Source: Labilithrix luteola (GTDB lineage Bacteria > Myxococcota_A > Polyangia > Polyangiales > Polyangiaceae). From it: a stretch of 64,000 bases of DNA. The DNA lies in the NCBI RefSeq assembly GCF_001263205.1, contig NZ_CP012333.1:7586001-7650000 (forward strand), given 5' to 3'. The position numbers and the translations under genes are program-made. The notes under the pieces were generated by a model, which worked only from the letters and a program-made list of their open reading frames with translations, did not search any database and was not told the origin of the DNA. Shown here in pieces: positions 17,329 through 26,727 of the stretch; position 1 is the stretch's first letter; the number at the start of each line of letters is the position of its first letter.

Positions 17329-18702
17329 GTGCAATACCTGGGATTCGTACTCGTCTTCGTTTCGCTCCTCGCGCTCCTCGTCGGCCTGCTCCAGCACCTG
17401 AAGGGGAAGAAGATCCTCGCCGCACCGTTCCGACGAACCGGTGAGATCGCCGCCAATCCGAGCGTTGCCGATCCCAAGGGCATCGTCAGCTGCGAAGGCG
17501 CCATGCGGGTGCAGCAGCCGGCGATCGCTCCGTGCTCGGGCAAGCCCTGTGTCTACTTCGAAATCGAGGTCGTGCAGGAATGGGAGAAGAGCGTCGTCAC
17601 CGAGGATGGCGTCAAGACCGAGAAGGGGACCGACAAGGTCAACTCCACGAAGAACGGCGCGGTCTTCTTCCTCGACGACGGCTCGGGCCCGATGGCCATC
17701 GATCCGCGCGAGGGCATGGATGTCGAGCTCGACAAGAGCTTCGAGCAGGCCCAGAACGTCTCCGGTGGCGACGTCGTCTTCGGACAGTTCAGCGCGCGCG
17801 TTCCGTTCCTCACGGGCGACAAGCGTGGTCGTGGCGTGCGCGTCGTCGAGAAGATCGTTCCGGTCGACGGATCGATGTTCGTCAAAGGCCAGCTCGTCAA
17901 CCAGGCCATCTCGAAGCCGAAGGGCATGCTCGGTTCGCTCCTCGCTTCTCGCAAGGGCCGTGCGGCGCTCCTCGGCGCGACGAAGCGCAACGCGATGATC
18001 GGTTTCATCGCTGGCGCCGTTGCATTCGTCCCCGGTCTTGGCCTGTCGATCTTCGCCGATCCTCCCGCGCCGTCCGCGCCGGGGGTGAGTGCGTGCAACA
18101 TCGCCGATGAATCGCAGCCGGATCAGCCGTGCACGGGGCGCATCACGAGCGACGACGGTTACGACGTGCCTTTCACGGTCACGCAAGCCGGCACGTTCGA
18201 GGTGAATGCCCACGCGCCCGCCGGCAAGAAGATCCCGCTCCTCGCGAAGATCAACATCAAGGCCGAAGACGGTACGGCCGTCGCTTCCGACGAGCTCGAG
18301 TCCGCCACGGTCGACCTCAAGCCGGGCAAGTACACCATCAACTTGCGTGACGGCGTGAAGGGCGCTGCCGCCGCGTTCAAGGGCGGCTTCAGCTTCGAGC
18401 TCCTCGTGAAGCGGACAGCGCTCGCGGCCGACGCCAGCGTTGCCACCACCTCCGCGTCGGTGGCTCACTCGTCCGTCGCTCCTGCGGCCGTTGCGGCCAA
18501 GCCCATCGCCAAGGGCGCGGCGTCGGGGGTGAAGCCGAACGGGATCGCCGCGAACGCCAGCGCCGCTCCGAGCGCTGCGGCACCTGCGGCACCTGCGGCA
18601 TCGTCGGCATCTTCGGCGAAGCCTGCTGCCTCGGCGTCGTCACCGGCCAAACCCGCTGCCTCGGCATCGGCGAAGCCCCCGGCCTCCGCCGCGAAGAAGT
18701 GA
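17329..18702 (+). CDS. Membrane protein with GIDE-like domain and Ala/Ser/Pro tail
   Basis: 457 residues from a GTG. A hydrophobic helix at 3-23 (LGFVLVFVSLLALLVGLL) is followed by a GIDE-like region (residues about 30-190; SCEGAMRVQQPAIAPCSGKP, CVYFEIEV). That domain is named from eukaryotic E3 ligases but occurs widely in bacterial membrane proteins of unknown role. A second helix lies near 225-240. After it comes a small beta domain and, from about 370, a low-complexity Ala/Ser/Pro/Lys tail. Cell-envelope location is inferred. Confidence 0.65.
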   Translation: MQYLGFVLVFVSLLALLVGLLQHLKGKKILAAPFRRTGEIAANPSVADPKGIVSCEGAMRVQQPAIAPCSGKPCVYFEIEVVQEWEKSVVTEDGVKTEKGTDKVNSTKNGAVFFLDDGSGPMAIDPREGMDVELDKSFEQAQNVSGGDVVFGQFSARVPFLTGDKRGRGVRVVEKIVPVDGSMFVKGQLVNQAISKPKGMLGSLLASRKGRAALLGATKRNAMIGFIAGAVAFVPGLGLSIFADPPAPSAPGVSACNIADESQPDQPCTGRITSDDGYDVPFTVTQAGTFEVNAHAPAGKKIPLLAKINIKAEDGTAVASDELESATVDLKPGKYTINLRDGVKGAAAAFKGGFSFELLVKRTALAADASVATTSASVAHSSVAPAAVAAKPIAKGAASGVKPNGIAANASAAPSAAAPAAPAASSASSAKPAASASSPAKPAASASAKPPASAAKK

Positions 18703-19036
18703 GTCGCAGGCAACGAGCTCATCTTTCGCGCGCCGAACGCCCGTAGTGTCCAGCCCTTAGCGCCGAGCCCGAAACATCGAAACGTGAGCGTGCTCTTCGG
18801 GGCGCGTCTCACGTTTCCTGTTCTCGGCGGCAAGCGGCGCAACCACTGCGGCGACCACTCGCACGGACCGTGAATTTCGGGGCCCACGATGGGCGAGGGC
18901 CCCGAAATCCACGGTCCTTTGCACAAGTCTGTTGCATGCTCCGTTTGACTTCTCAATCAGCGCAATTGTATTGCGCTGTAGCGTTTATCGAGCGGCCTCT
19001 CTCCGGTTGGGGGACTCGGCGCAGGAGCCAGGTTCG
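18703..19036. other. Intergenic region holding double-hairpin element
   Basis: No gene. The 334-bp interval is mostly the structured repeat at 18845-18978, ending 58 bp before the start of the Ig-like lipoprotein gene. Confidence 0.6.
18845..18978 (-). repeat. Double-hairpin repeat element, copy 1
   Basis: A 134-bp element, read on the minus strand. It opens with a perfect 8-bp hairpin (CAGCGCAA/TTGCGCTG, 18958-18978, 5-nt loop). A linker follows, then a 21-bp near-perfect stem (18865-18885 with 18897-18917, one mismatch) around an 11-nt loop. It ends AGTGGTCGCCGCAG. A close copy lies at 51146-51278 in the opposite orientation. Loop sequence and stem geometry are conserved, while some stem bases co-vary. 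It may be a REP/BIME-like mobile repeat or a structured RNA. Confidence 0.75.
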
Positions 19037-22000
19037 ATGAGCAAATGGTGGTTGTACGCCGGGATAGCGCTTCTCTCGCTCGTCGTGGGGTGCGTCGGGG
19101 AGAACGCTTCTCCGAACGCCGAGCGCGCGGCGAACGTGGGCCGCGTCGCGAGCGCCCTCGAAGATCTCGTGGCCACCACGACCTCGCTGACCTCCTCCGT
19201 GAATCCGTCGGCATTCGGTCAGGCGACGACGCTCACGGCCAGCGTGACGAGCGCGAACGGCACCCCCGACGGCACGGTCACGTTCTCGGACGGAGCCGCC
19301 ACTCTCGGTACGGTCGCTCTCGACGTCACGGGCACGGCGACTTTGGCTGTGTCGTCCCTTGGTGCCGGAACGCATGCTCTCACGGCGGCCTATGCGCCGG
19401 GCGGCGCGTTCCTCCCGAGCACTTCGGATCCCGTCTCGCACATGGTCAGCAAGGCCTCGACGATGACCATGCTCGCGACGGCCGCGAGCCCTACGGCCAT
19501 CGGCGCGACGGCCACGTTCACCGCGACCGTGACGGCCGTGGCGCCGGGCGGAGGCATTCCGACCGGCACCGTGACGTTCCGTGAGGGCCCGACGTCGCTC
19601 GGCACGGCGTCGCTCGATCCCTCGGGGACGGCCACCTTCTCCACGAAGGCGCTGTCCGTCGGAAGTCACTCGCTGGTTGCGGACTACGGTGCAGACGCGA
19701 ACTTCGTGGCCAGCACGTCGGCTGCGATTGCACACGTCGTCAGCCAAGACGCGTCGAGCGTGGCGGTGACGATTACGCCGAACCCGTCCACGTTGCCGGC
19801 CCAGGTGACCGTGATTGCCGTCGTGTCCTCGGCGGGTACCGGCGGTGTCCCCACGGGAACGGTCACGTTCAAAGACGGCACGACGTTCCTCGGGACCGGC
19901 TCGCTCGACGTGACGGGGACAGCGACGTATTCGACCAGCGCGCTGTCGCCTGGCGCTCACACGATCTTCGCGGAGTACGGCGGCGATGCGAAGCACACGG
20001 CGGCATCTTCTTCACAGTCGCTCTCGGTCCTCGCCGGTGTGTCCACGACGACCAGCGCGTCGATGACGAATCCGTCGGTCTTCGGTCAATCGGTGACCTT
20101 CACTGCGAAGGTGGCTGGCGCAGGCGTCACCCCGACGGGGAACGTCTCCTTCTTCGACGGTACCAATCTGCTTTCGACTCGGCCGCTCGATGCGAGCGGG
20201 CAGGCGAGCTTCTCGGCTTCGGCGTTGTCCGTCGGCGCGCACGCAATCGGCGTGGTCTACGCGGGTGACGCGAACTTCGCCACCAGCTCGGCGGCGGCCA
20301 TTTCACAGCAGGTCAACGCAGCGGCGACCACCACGGTCGTGAGCGCGTCGAACAATCCGTCGATCGTCGGGGTGGGCGTGACCTTCCGCGCGACCGTGAG
20401 CGCATCGGCGCCGGGAGCGGGGCTGCCCACGGGGACGGTCACCTTCAAAGACGGTACTGACACCATCGGCACGGGCACGCTCGACGCCTCGGGCCAGGCG
20501 TCACTCGCGATCACCACGCTTGCCCCCGGCTCGCACTCCATCACCGCCGTCTACGGCGCAGATGGCAACTTCGCGGCGAGCACCTCGGCAGCGCTCGCGC
20601 ACACCGTGAATCAGGACGGCGTTTCGGCGTCGCTCGCATCGTCGCTGAACCCCTCGACCTTCGGCTCGAGCGTCACGTTCTCGGCGAAAGTGTCGGCGTC
20701 GGGCTCGGGCATTCCGACGGGCACGGTCACCTTCAAGGACGGTGACACGATCCTCGGCACGGCAACGATCGACGCCACGGGCGCGACGTCGTTCTCCACG
20801 ACGGCGCTGACGGGCGGCACGCACACGATCACGGCCGTCTACGGTGGTGATGCCACACACGGCACGGGAACGGCGAGCGTCAGTCAGATCGTCAAGGCGG
20901 CCACGACGACGACCGCGCTGACGTCGTCGGCGAATCCTTCGGTCTTCGGTCAGCCCACCAAGCTTTCTGCGAGCGTGACGTCGACCGTGACGGGAACGCG
21001 AACGGGTAACGTGACGTTCATGGACGGAACGACGGTGCTCGGAACGACGGCGCTCGACGTCTCCGGCGTGGCCACGCTCACCAGCTCCACGTTGGTCGTA
21101 GGAACGCATCCGCTGAGCGCGGTTTACGCTGGGGATTCGAACTTCGCGATGAGCACGTCATCGGCGCTCTCACAGACCGTCGACCGCGCAAAGACGACGA
21201 CGGTGCTCGCGTCGTCGTCGAATCCGTCGCTCGTCGACGCGAGCGTCACGTTCACGGCGACGGTTGCGGCCAAGGCCCCCGGCGCAGGCACGCGTACCGG
21301 CACGGTGGCCTTCAAAGAAGGCGCGACCACGCTCGGCACGGCATCGCTCGACGTGTCGGGGGTGGCCACCTTCGCCACGAGCGCGCTCGCGTCGGGCAAT
21401 CATGCGATCGCTGCGGAGTACGTGGGCGACGGGCACTTCGAAGGAAGCGCCTCGAACACGCTCGCGCAGGTCGTCAACACCGCGGCGCCGACGATTGCCG
21501 TCACGTCCACGCCGAGTCCGTCGATGTTTACGCAGTCGGTGACGTTCACGATCATGGTGACGGGCGCGCGCGGCGTGCCGTCGGGAACGGTCGCCCTCGA
21601 GGAGGAAGAGGCCTCGCTCGGAACGGGAACGCTGGATCCCTCGGGCGTCGCGACCATCAAGTCGAGCAAGCTCGCGGTGGGAACGCATACGCTGACGGCT
21701 TCGTACCGCGGCGATGCGGTCTACGCGACCGGCTCTGGCTCGCTCACCCACGTCGTACAGAAGGCGGTCACGACGACCACGATCGCCTCGGCCGCCAATC
21801 CTTCGAAGCTCGGAGCCACGGTGACGTTCACGGCCACCGTGCTTTCGAACATCGCGGGGGCCAGTGGCTCCATCGAGTTCTTCGACGGCACTGTCTCGCT
21901 CGGTTCGGCTCCGCTGGCCGACGGGAGCGCGGCGCTCTCCACGTCGGCGCTCGCCGAAGGTGGTCATGCGATCAAGGCAACGTATGCCGGCACCGAGTCG

Positions 22001-22240
22001 TTCGCCGGAAGCTCGTCGGCCGTGGTGAATCAGGTCGTCGAGGCCGACGTCGTCGCTCCCATCGGCGATCCCGGAACGAGCCCCGAAGGTGGCGCGTCGC
22101 CCACGACTCCGGCCGCCTCCGGCGACAGCGGTGGAGGCTGCCAGACGACCTCACGCACGGGCAGCGCTTCGTCCGCTGCGGTGTTCGTCATGGGCGCGCT
22201 CGGCGTCTTGGTGCTCGCTCGCCGCCGCCGTCGCACGTGA
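19037..22240 (+). CDS. Giant Ig-like repeat surface lipoprotein
   Basis: 1067 residues. The start at 19037 gives a lipoprotein signal (IALLSLVVGC). From about residue 48 there are ten tandem Ig-like (Big_5/Ig_3-type) repeats of 85-95 residues, each opening like TTTxLxSSxNPSxFGQ and carrying GTVTFKDGxTxLGTxxLD. The end has a Gly-Gly-Gly-Cys turn (GDSGGGCQTTS), a hydrophobic helix and RRRRRT: a MYXO-CTERM-like sorting signal. It is probably a cell-surface adhesin or stalk. Having both a lipobox and a C-terminal sorting tail is unusual. No catalytic domain is present. Confidence 0.85.
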   Translation: MSKWWLYAGIALLSLVVGCVGENASPNAERAANVGRVASALEDLVATTTSLTSSVNPSAFGQATTLTASVTSANGTPDGTVTFSDGAATLGTVALDVTGTATLAVSSLGAGTHALTAAYAPGGAFLPSTSDPVSHMVSKASTMTMLATAASPTAIGATATFTATVTAVAPGGGIPTGTVTFREGPTSLGTASLDPSGTATFSTKALSVGSHSLVADYGADANFVASTSAAIAHVVSQDASSVAVTITPNPSTLPAQVTVIAVVSSAGTGGVPTGTVTFKDGTTFLGTGSLDVTGTATYSTSALSPGAHTIFAEYGGDAKHTAASSSQSLSVLAGVSTTTSASMTNPSVFGQSVTFTAKVAGAGVTPTGNVSFFDGTNLLSTRPLDASGQASFSASALSVGAHAIGVVYAGDANFATSSAAAISQQVNAAATTTVVSASNNPSIVGVGVTFRATVSASAPGAGLPTGTVTFKDGTDTIGTGTLDASGQASLAITTLAPGSHSITAVYGADGNFAASTSAALAHTVNQDGVSASLASSLNPSTFGSSVTFSAKVSASGSGIPTGTVTFKDGDTILGTATIDATGATSFSTTALTGGTHTITAVYGGDATHGTGTASVSQIVKAATTTTALTSSANPSVFGQPTKLSASVTSTVTGTRTGNVTFMDGTTVLGTTALDVSGVATLTSSTLVVGTHPLSAVYAGDSNFAMSTSSALSQTVDRAKTTTVLASSSNPSLVDASVTFTATVAAKAPGAGTRTGTVAFKEGATTLGTASLDVSGVATFATSALASGNHAIAAEYVGDGHFEGSASNTLAQVVNTAAPTIAVTSTPSPSMFTQSVTFTIMVTGARGVPSGTVALEEEEASLGTGTLDPSGVATIKSSKLAVGTHTLTASYRGDAVYATGSGSLTHVVQKAVTTTTIASAANPSKLGATVTFTATVLSNIAGASGSIEFFDGTVSLGSAPLADGSAALSTSALAEGGHAIKATYAGTESFAGSSSAVVNQVVEADVVAPIGDPGTSPEGGASPTTPAASGDSGGGCQTTSRTGSASSAAVFVMGALGVLVLARRRRRT

Positions 22241-22263
22241 CGGCGCGGCAGCCGAGCTTCGAC

Positions 22264-23157
22264 TCATTCCAAGTAGGCGGGGAACTTCGGCATCGCGTCG
22301 AAGTCCTCTTTCGAGTGTTGCACGATGAAGCGCGCGTGATCGGATTTGAGAATCCCCTCGATGCGCTTCATCGAGGCAATCGTGTTGTCGTGACTCGCGT
22401 TGAAGGCGGGCACTACGTGTTTTTCCCAATTCTCGCGTGAGTGCGCGAGGTCTCCCGAGAGAACGACCGGGCCGGACTTGGCGAGCTTCACGTAGAGCGA
22501 TTGATGACCGGCCGTGTGACCGGGCGTCTGCAGGATGCGCACGGTGCCGTCCCCGAAGACGTCTTCGTCGCCGTCGAGGAGCTTGGATTTTACCTTGGGA
22601 ACCTCGGCGGCCACCTCGGCCTTCACGCCGATCGGGGGAGGGGACTTCGCAGCCGCGGCAACCTCCGCGCGATTCACGAGCCACGTGGACGCTTCGAACA
22701 TCTTGGCATTGCCGGCGTGGTCGCCATGCATGTGAGAAAAGCTCACGTACGTGATGTCCGCCGGCTTGAGCGAGAGTGCTGCGAGCTGTTCGCGAAGGGA
22801 GGCATCGACGAACTCCCGTCCGACCGGGTTCGCCACGCCTTCCTTGGATTGCGAAATCGATTCTTCGAGGCCGGTATCCCAAAGGAGCGTGCCCTTCGGA
22901 TGTTTGATCAAGTAGCAGGGATCGGCGAGCGTCTTTCCCTTTCCGACCGGCTTGCCCGAATCCGTGAAGGAGCCGAAGTCGGTAATCTCGATACGGCCGC
23001 AATCGAGTGTGTAGAGCTGGACGGGCGCGGTTGCCGTGGTCGCCACGCTGCCGCTCTCGGGCGTGCTCGGCGAGGCTGGAGTGGAACCTCCACAGGCCGT
23101 GCCGAGCATGGCCAGCGAGAGGGCGAGGGACGCTACTACAGACATCGATCGAGTCAT
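22264..23157 (-). CDS. Metallo-beta-lactamase-fold lipoprotein, AHL-lactonase-like
   Basis: 297 residues with signal peptide and lipobox (LGTAC, Cys22). The zinc motif HxHxDH is intact in SFSHMHGDHAGN (His142-His147); TPGHTAGH gives the third His and LSGDLAH the bridging Asp. The N-terminal phrase CGRIEITDFGSF and PCYLIKHPKGTLLWDTGL closely recall N-acyl-homoserine lactonases of the AttM/AiiA type. It probably opens a lactone ring outside the cytoplasm; the substrate is unproven. The TetR gene 14 nt upstream is the likely regulator in the same operon. Confidence 0.8.
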   Translation of the reverse strand: MTRSMSVVASLALSLAMLGTACGGSTPASPSTPESGSVATTATAPVQLYTLDCGRIEITDFGSFTDSGKPVGKGKTLADPCYLIKHPKGTLLWDTGLEESISQSKEGVANPVGREFVDASLREQLAALSLKPADITYVSFSHMHGDHAGNAKMFEASTWLVNRAEVAAAAKSPPPIGVKAEVAAEVPKVKSKLLDGDEDVFGDGTVRILQTPGHTAGHQSLYVKLAKSGPVVLSGDLAHSRENWEKHVVPAFNASHDNTIASMKRIEGILKSDHARFIVQHSKEDFDAMPKFPAYLE

Positions 23158-23171
23158 CGGTTCTCCCACTC

Positions 23172-23780
23172 TCAGAGCACGTTCATGGCCGTGTCGACGA
23201 TGCGACGAAGCCGTTTGTCGTCTTTCTCGACTTTGCCGAGGACGCGCATTCCAATCATCGAGTTCAAGAGAAAGCTCGCGAGGGTCGACGCGTCTTGCGC
23301 AGTATCGATCTCGCCCGTGCGCTGGCCTTCTTCGATGGCAGCCTTCAGGTGACGCGTGGTTTGCGCGAAGAGCGCCGTGACGAGCTCCCTGGCGGCCTCG
23401 TCCTGAGCGGACATCTCGACGGCGACGTTCACCCCGAAGCACCCGCGTCGCTCGGGATCACCGAGGTCGGTCTCGACGATGGTGAGAAGCAGCTTTCGGA
23501 TGCGCTTCTTGACTGGACCCGGCTCGGCCAAGATCGCGAGCAAGGGAGCACACTCACGGTCGCGATAGCGTTCGAGCGCACGATCGAAGAGGGCCCGTTT
23601 GCTGTCGAACGCGTTGTACAGGCTTCCTCGCCCGATCCCCATGCAGGTTCCGAGCGCTTGTGGCGTGCTCCCCGCGAAGCCCTTCGCCCAGAACAGCGCC
23701 ATCGCTTGTCCGAGCGCCTCGTCGGGGTCGAACTTCTTGGGCCTCGCCACGGCAGAAGACGCTAGATGTTTTGTACCCAT
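23172..23780 (-). CDS. TetR-family transcriptional regulator
   Basis: 202 residues. The N-terminal helix-turn-helix is ALGQAMALFWAKGFAGSTPQ followed by CMGIGRGSLYNAFDSKRALF, with the usual C-terminal ligand-binding helices. It precedes the lactonase-like gene by 14 nt and is divergent from the TPR lipoprotein gene at 23910. A perfect 10-bp palindrome, ACCCATGGGT, covers its own start codon (23775-23784) and could be an autoregulatory operator (inference). Confidence 0.88.
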   Translation of the reverse strand: MGTKHLASSAVARPKKFDPDEALGQAMALFWAKGFAGSTPQALGTCMGIGRGSLYNAFDSKRALFDRALERYRDRECAPLLAILAEPGPVKKRIRKLLLTIVETDLGDPERRGCFGVNVAVEMSAQDEAARELVTALFAQTTRHLKAAIEEGQRTGEIDTAQDASTLASFLLNSMIGMRVLGKVEKDDKRLRRIVDTAMNVL

Positions 23781-23909
23781 GGGTCAATAACTGGGACGAG
23801 GCCTCTTCACGACGCGAGCGAGCCAAGGAAGAGCTCGGATCGGGAGCTGCGCGATCGCACGGCAACAGCGTGCTTTACGAGGGACCATCGGAGGCTGTAC
23901 GGCTTCCCC

Positions 23910-24944
23910 GTGACCAAGATCCGATCCGCCGCGCTCGTGATGATGCTGGCCGCTTTGGGCGGCTTCTCTGTTGGATGCGCAACGCCGAAATGCCCGCCGG
24001 CGGCGCCCGCATCGCGAGAGGCTCAGACTCCCTCGTCCAGATCCACGCAGCCTGCCGCAGCGACGACGCCTGGTCGTGCCCGGCGCGATCCCGAGCAGGT
24101 GCTGCGCGACTTCGCCAAGGCCAATCCGCTCAGTCCGGCAGACGAGCCGCTTCGCAAGCCGAAGAGCCTCGCTGACGTCGACGCCATTCTCCATCTCGAT
24201 CAGCTCGATCTCTTCGGCGGCGCTGCGGCCTTCGCGGAGAAGCAGAGCGGAACGGATGCTCTCGTCCTGGGAGCGCAAGTCGAGCTTTCGTGGAGCGAAG
24301 CGCAGCTCATCGTCGCCGAGGTGCTCGATGGCGCGGTCGAGAACGTCTCGGAGGCCACGAGGACGCTGCGCTTCCGTCATCTGAGCGGCGCCACCAGCGA
24401 CGCGGAACAAGCCAAGCTCGCCGAGCTCGAGAACGCCGAGCGCGAAGCCAAAGAAACCTCGCTGGCGCTCCGTGAGCTCGCGGGCGAACACGCACGACGC
24501 GGCGCCGAGCTGACGCGCAAGCTGATCTCCGCATCGCCGGAGAGCTTCAAAGGCTATCGCATCGCGGCCGACTATCATCGCCTCCGCGGTGACTGGGGCG
24601 CGTTCAACGAGGCCCTGACGATTCTCGAACAGAAGAATCCGACCAGCACGGGGCTCCTCTTCCTGCGTGCTCTCCAGGCGCAGAGCGAGGGCGACCCCAT
24701 CGGCGCAACGCAGCTTCTGCGGAAGGCGCTCCAGAAGGATCCCAAGTTCGTGCGCGCGCAGGCCCATCTCGTGCTCCTGCAGCGGAGCCCCGAAGGCGCT
24801 CACCAGGAGCTGGAGAAGCTCCGCGCGCTCAACCCGCGCCACCAGATCATCGCCTTCACCGGCCCCCTCATCGACGCGGCATACGAACAATGGCGCGCCC
24901 GCCGCGTGCCGCCGTCCGGCCCTCGCGGCGCGAATTCGATCTGA
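23910..24944 (+). CDS. TPR-containing lipoprotein
   Basis: 344 residues from a GTG that gives a signal peptide with lipobox (LGGFSVGC). After a Ser/Ala-rich linker the protein is largely helical. TPR-like pairs are seen at about 225-320 (SFKGYRIAADYHRLRGDWGA and LFLRALQAQSEGDPIGATQL), suggesting a protein-protein interaction scaffold at the cell envelope. No catalytic motif is present. The open frame extends to 23766, but that part has no coding character. Partners are unknown. Confidence 0.65.
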   Translation: MTKIRSAALVMMLAALGGFSVGCATPKCPPAAPASREAQTPSSRSTQPAAATTPGRARRDPEQVLRDFAKANPLSPADEPLRKPKSLADVDAILHLDQLDLFGGAAAFAEKQSGTDALVLGAQVELSWSEAQLIVAEVLDGAVENVSEATRTLRFRHLSGATSDAEQAKLAELENAEREAKETSLALRELAGEHARRGAELTRKLISASPESFKGYRIAADYHRLRGDWGAFNEALTILEQKNPTSTGLLFLRALQAQSEGDPIGATQLLRKALQKDPKFVRAQAHLVLLQRSPEGAHQELEKLRALNPRHQIIAFTGPLIDAAYEQWRARRVPPSGPRGANSI

Positions 24945-24975
24945 TCCCAGCGCGCGCCTGAGTCGCGCCGGACGC

Positions 24976-26250
24976 TCACTTCGGCGCGTTGTGGAGGCGC
25001 GAGGCTTTCACGAGGAGGTAGTTTCGCTCGGGGACGCTCGTGGCGAGACGGGCGGCGTGCTCGTAGTCGGCGCGTGCGGAAGCGAGGTCGCTGGCGCGTT
25101 CGTGCAGATGCGCGCGCACCGCGTAGAGACGATGATGGTCACGAAGGTGTGGATTGTCGGCGAGCTGCTCGAGTGTGGCGAGGCCGGCCTGGGCCCCGTA
25201 GACCATCGCCGTGGCGATGGCGTGGTTGAGCGAGACCATCGGGTTGTCGGTCATGCGCTGCAGCACGCCGTAGAGGCCGAGGATGTCCTGCCAATCGGTC
25301 TCTTCCGTGCTCGGCGCTTCGTCGTGCACGGCGGCGATGGCGGCTTGGAGCTGGTAGGGGCCCACCTTGCCACGGGCGAGCGTCTCGCTGACGAGGGCCA
25401 CGCCTTCGACGATCGCGCGTCGATCCCAGAGTGAACGGTCCTGCTCGTCGAGCGGAATCAGCTCCCCATCCGGGCCACTGCGCGCGTCGCGCCGAGCGTC
25501 GGTGAGGAGCATGAGGGCGAGCAGACCCGCTACCTCGGCATCGTCCGGCGCGAGCCGGTGAAGCAGGCGGGCGAGCCTCATGGCTTCGCTCGAGAGGTCG
25601 GTTCGCTGCAGATCGGTGCCGGCGCTGGCCGTGTAGCCTTCGCTGAAGATCAGATAGAGAACGTGCATCACCGCGCCCAGGCGCTGCGTACGTTCCTCCG
25701 ACGACGGCATCTCGAGCGGAACGCCGGATGTCTTGATGGTCTGCTTGGCGCGGCTGATCCGCTGGGCCATCGTCGCCTCGGGCACCATGAAGGCTTTGGC
25801 GATCTCGGCCGTGGTGAGGCCGCCCACGGCGCGAAGGGTGAGCGCGATGGCGGAGGCGCTCGTCAGTGACGGGTGGCAGCACATGAAGAGCAGATCGAGC
25901 GTGTCGTCGCGTTCGACGGTGCCCTCTTCGGTGGGCGCGAGCGCGAGCTGCTCTTCGGGGGGAACGAGGCTGACGACGATGGCCTCGCGATGACGGCGCG
26001 CGGCTTCGGCGCGAACGTGGTCGACGAGCCGGCGCGATGCGACGCGAATCAGCCACGCGCGCGGATCGTCCGGCATGCCGTCGCGAGGCCAGTTGGTCGA
26101 CGCGGCGACGAGAGCTTCCTGCACGGCATCCTCCGACGCCGCGAAGTCGCGAAACCGCCGAACGACGGCGCCCAACACCACCGGCGCCAGCTCGCGCAGG
26201 AGGTGCTGGGTCTTCGCGTCGAGCTTCGGCAGTTTCTCGCTCTCGGACAT
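24976..26250 (-). CDS. ECF42-type RNA polymerase sigma factor (second copy)
   Basis: 424 residues with the ECF42 build: region 2 (AASEDAVQEALVAASTNWPR near 35-54), region 4 (LTLRAVGGLTTAEIAKAF and AQRISRAKQTI) and a C-terminal TPR-like extension of about 240 residues. Its ATG overlaps the stop of the DGPF gene by 1 nt (TGATG), so translation is coupled. The long frame upstream to 26883 is the antisense/alternate frame of the DGPF gene and is not part of the protein. It is a diverged paralogue of the 5447 gene. Confidence 0.88.
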   Translation of the reverse strand: MSESEKLPKLDAKTQHLLRELAPVVLGAVVRRFRDFAASEDAVQEALVAASTNWPRDGMPDDPRAWLIRVASRRLVDHVRAEAARRHREAIVVSLVPPEEQLALAPTEEGTVERDDTLDLLFMCCHPSLTSASAIALTLRAVGGLTTAEIAKAFMVPEATMAQRISRAKQTIKTSGVPLEMPSSEERTQRLGAVMHVLYLIFSEGYTASAGTDLQRTDLSSEAMRLARLLHRLAPDDAEVAGLLALMLLTDARRDARSGPDGELIPLDEQDRSLWDRRAIVEGVALVSETLARGKVGPYQLQAAIAAVHDEAPSTEETDWQDILGLYGVLQRMTDNPMVSLNHAIATAMVYGAQAGLATLEQLADNPHLRDHHRLYAVRAHLHERASDLASARADYEHAARLATSVPERNYLLVKASRLHNAPK

Positions 26251-26645
26251 CAGACGAATTCTTTGGCCGGCACGCTGATGATCTGACGAACCTCGATGCC
26301 CAGGTGAAGCGGCTTGCCGCCGATGCCGGGCGCCATGGAGGCTTCGGCGGCAATCGCGTAGGCACGCTCGGCGTTCTCCACGTCGATCATCCAGTACCCG
26401 GCGAGGAACTCCTTGGTCTCGGGGAACACGCCGTCGGTGATCGGCTTGCCGTCCTTGTCGCCACGTACGAGCTTGGCCTGGTCGGGCCCCGAGAGGCCCT
26501 CGGCGCCGATGAGCTCGCCGGACTCCTTCAGCTTCTTGGCGAAGTCGCGCATGAAGCCGATGTGGGCCTTGATGTCGTGCTCGGGCCAGCTCGCGATCTG
26601 GTACGGGCCGCCGGAGGGGGTGTTCATCATCAGCATGTATTTCAT
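26250..26645 (-). CDS. DGPF/YCII-domain protein (second copy)
   Basis: 131 residues. The N-terminus MKYMLMMNTPSGG is the typical first strand; the DGPF box is altered to TDGVFPETKEFLAGYWMID, keeping the DG-F-E-KE-GY pattern. It is the first gene of the second DGPF/sigma operon and overlaps the sigma start. The role of such proteins is not established; association with ECF42 sigma factors is well known. Confidence 0.85.
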   Translation of the reverse strand: MKYMLMMNTPSGGPYQIASWPEHDIKAHIGFMRDFAKKLKESGELIGAEGLSGPDQAKLVRGDKDGKPITDGVFPETKEFLAGYWMIDVENAERAYAIAAEASMAPGIGGKPLHLGIEVRQIISVPAKEFV

Positions 26646-26700
26646 GGGTGAGTCCTTCGAGATGGGCGCCGCTCGCTCTCGAGAGACGCTTCGATCCTTC

Positions 26701-26727
26701 GTCGGAGCTGGCCCCGGCTTTTCGACA
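26701..26727 (-). promoter_or_regulatory. Predicted ECF42-type promoter (second copy)
   Basis: On the minus strand TGTCGA (26727-26722) is followed after exactly 17 nt by CGAC (26704-26701), 55 nt before the DGPF start. The spacing and bases match the element upstream of the other DGPF gene (4981-5007), supporting autoregulation or cross-regulation of the two loci. Confidence 0.5.

Noticed and set aside
19190..22030. DNA repeats of about 270 bp inside the Ig-like gene
   Set aside because: They are explained by the repeated protein domains and are not mobile or CRISPR-type repeats.
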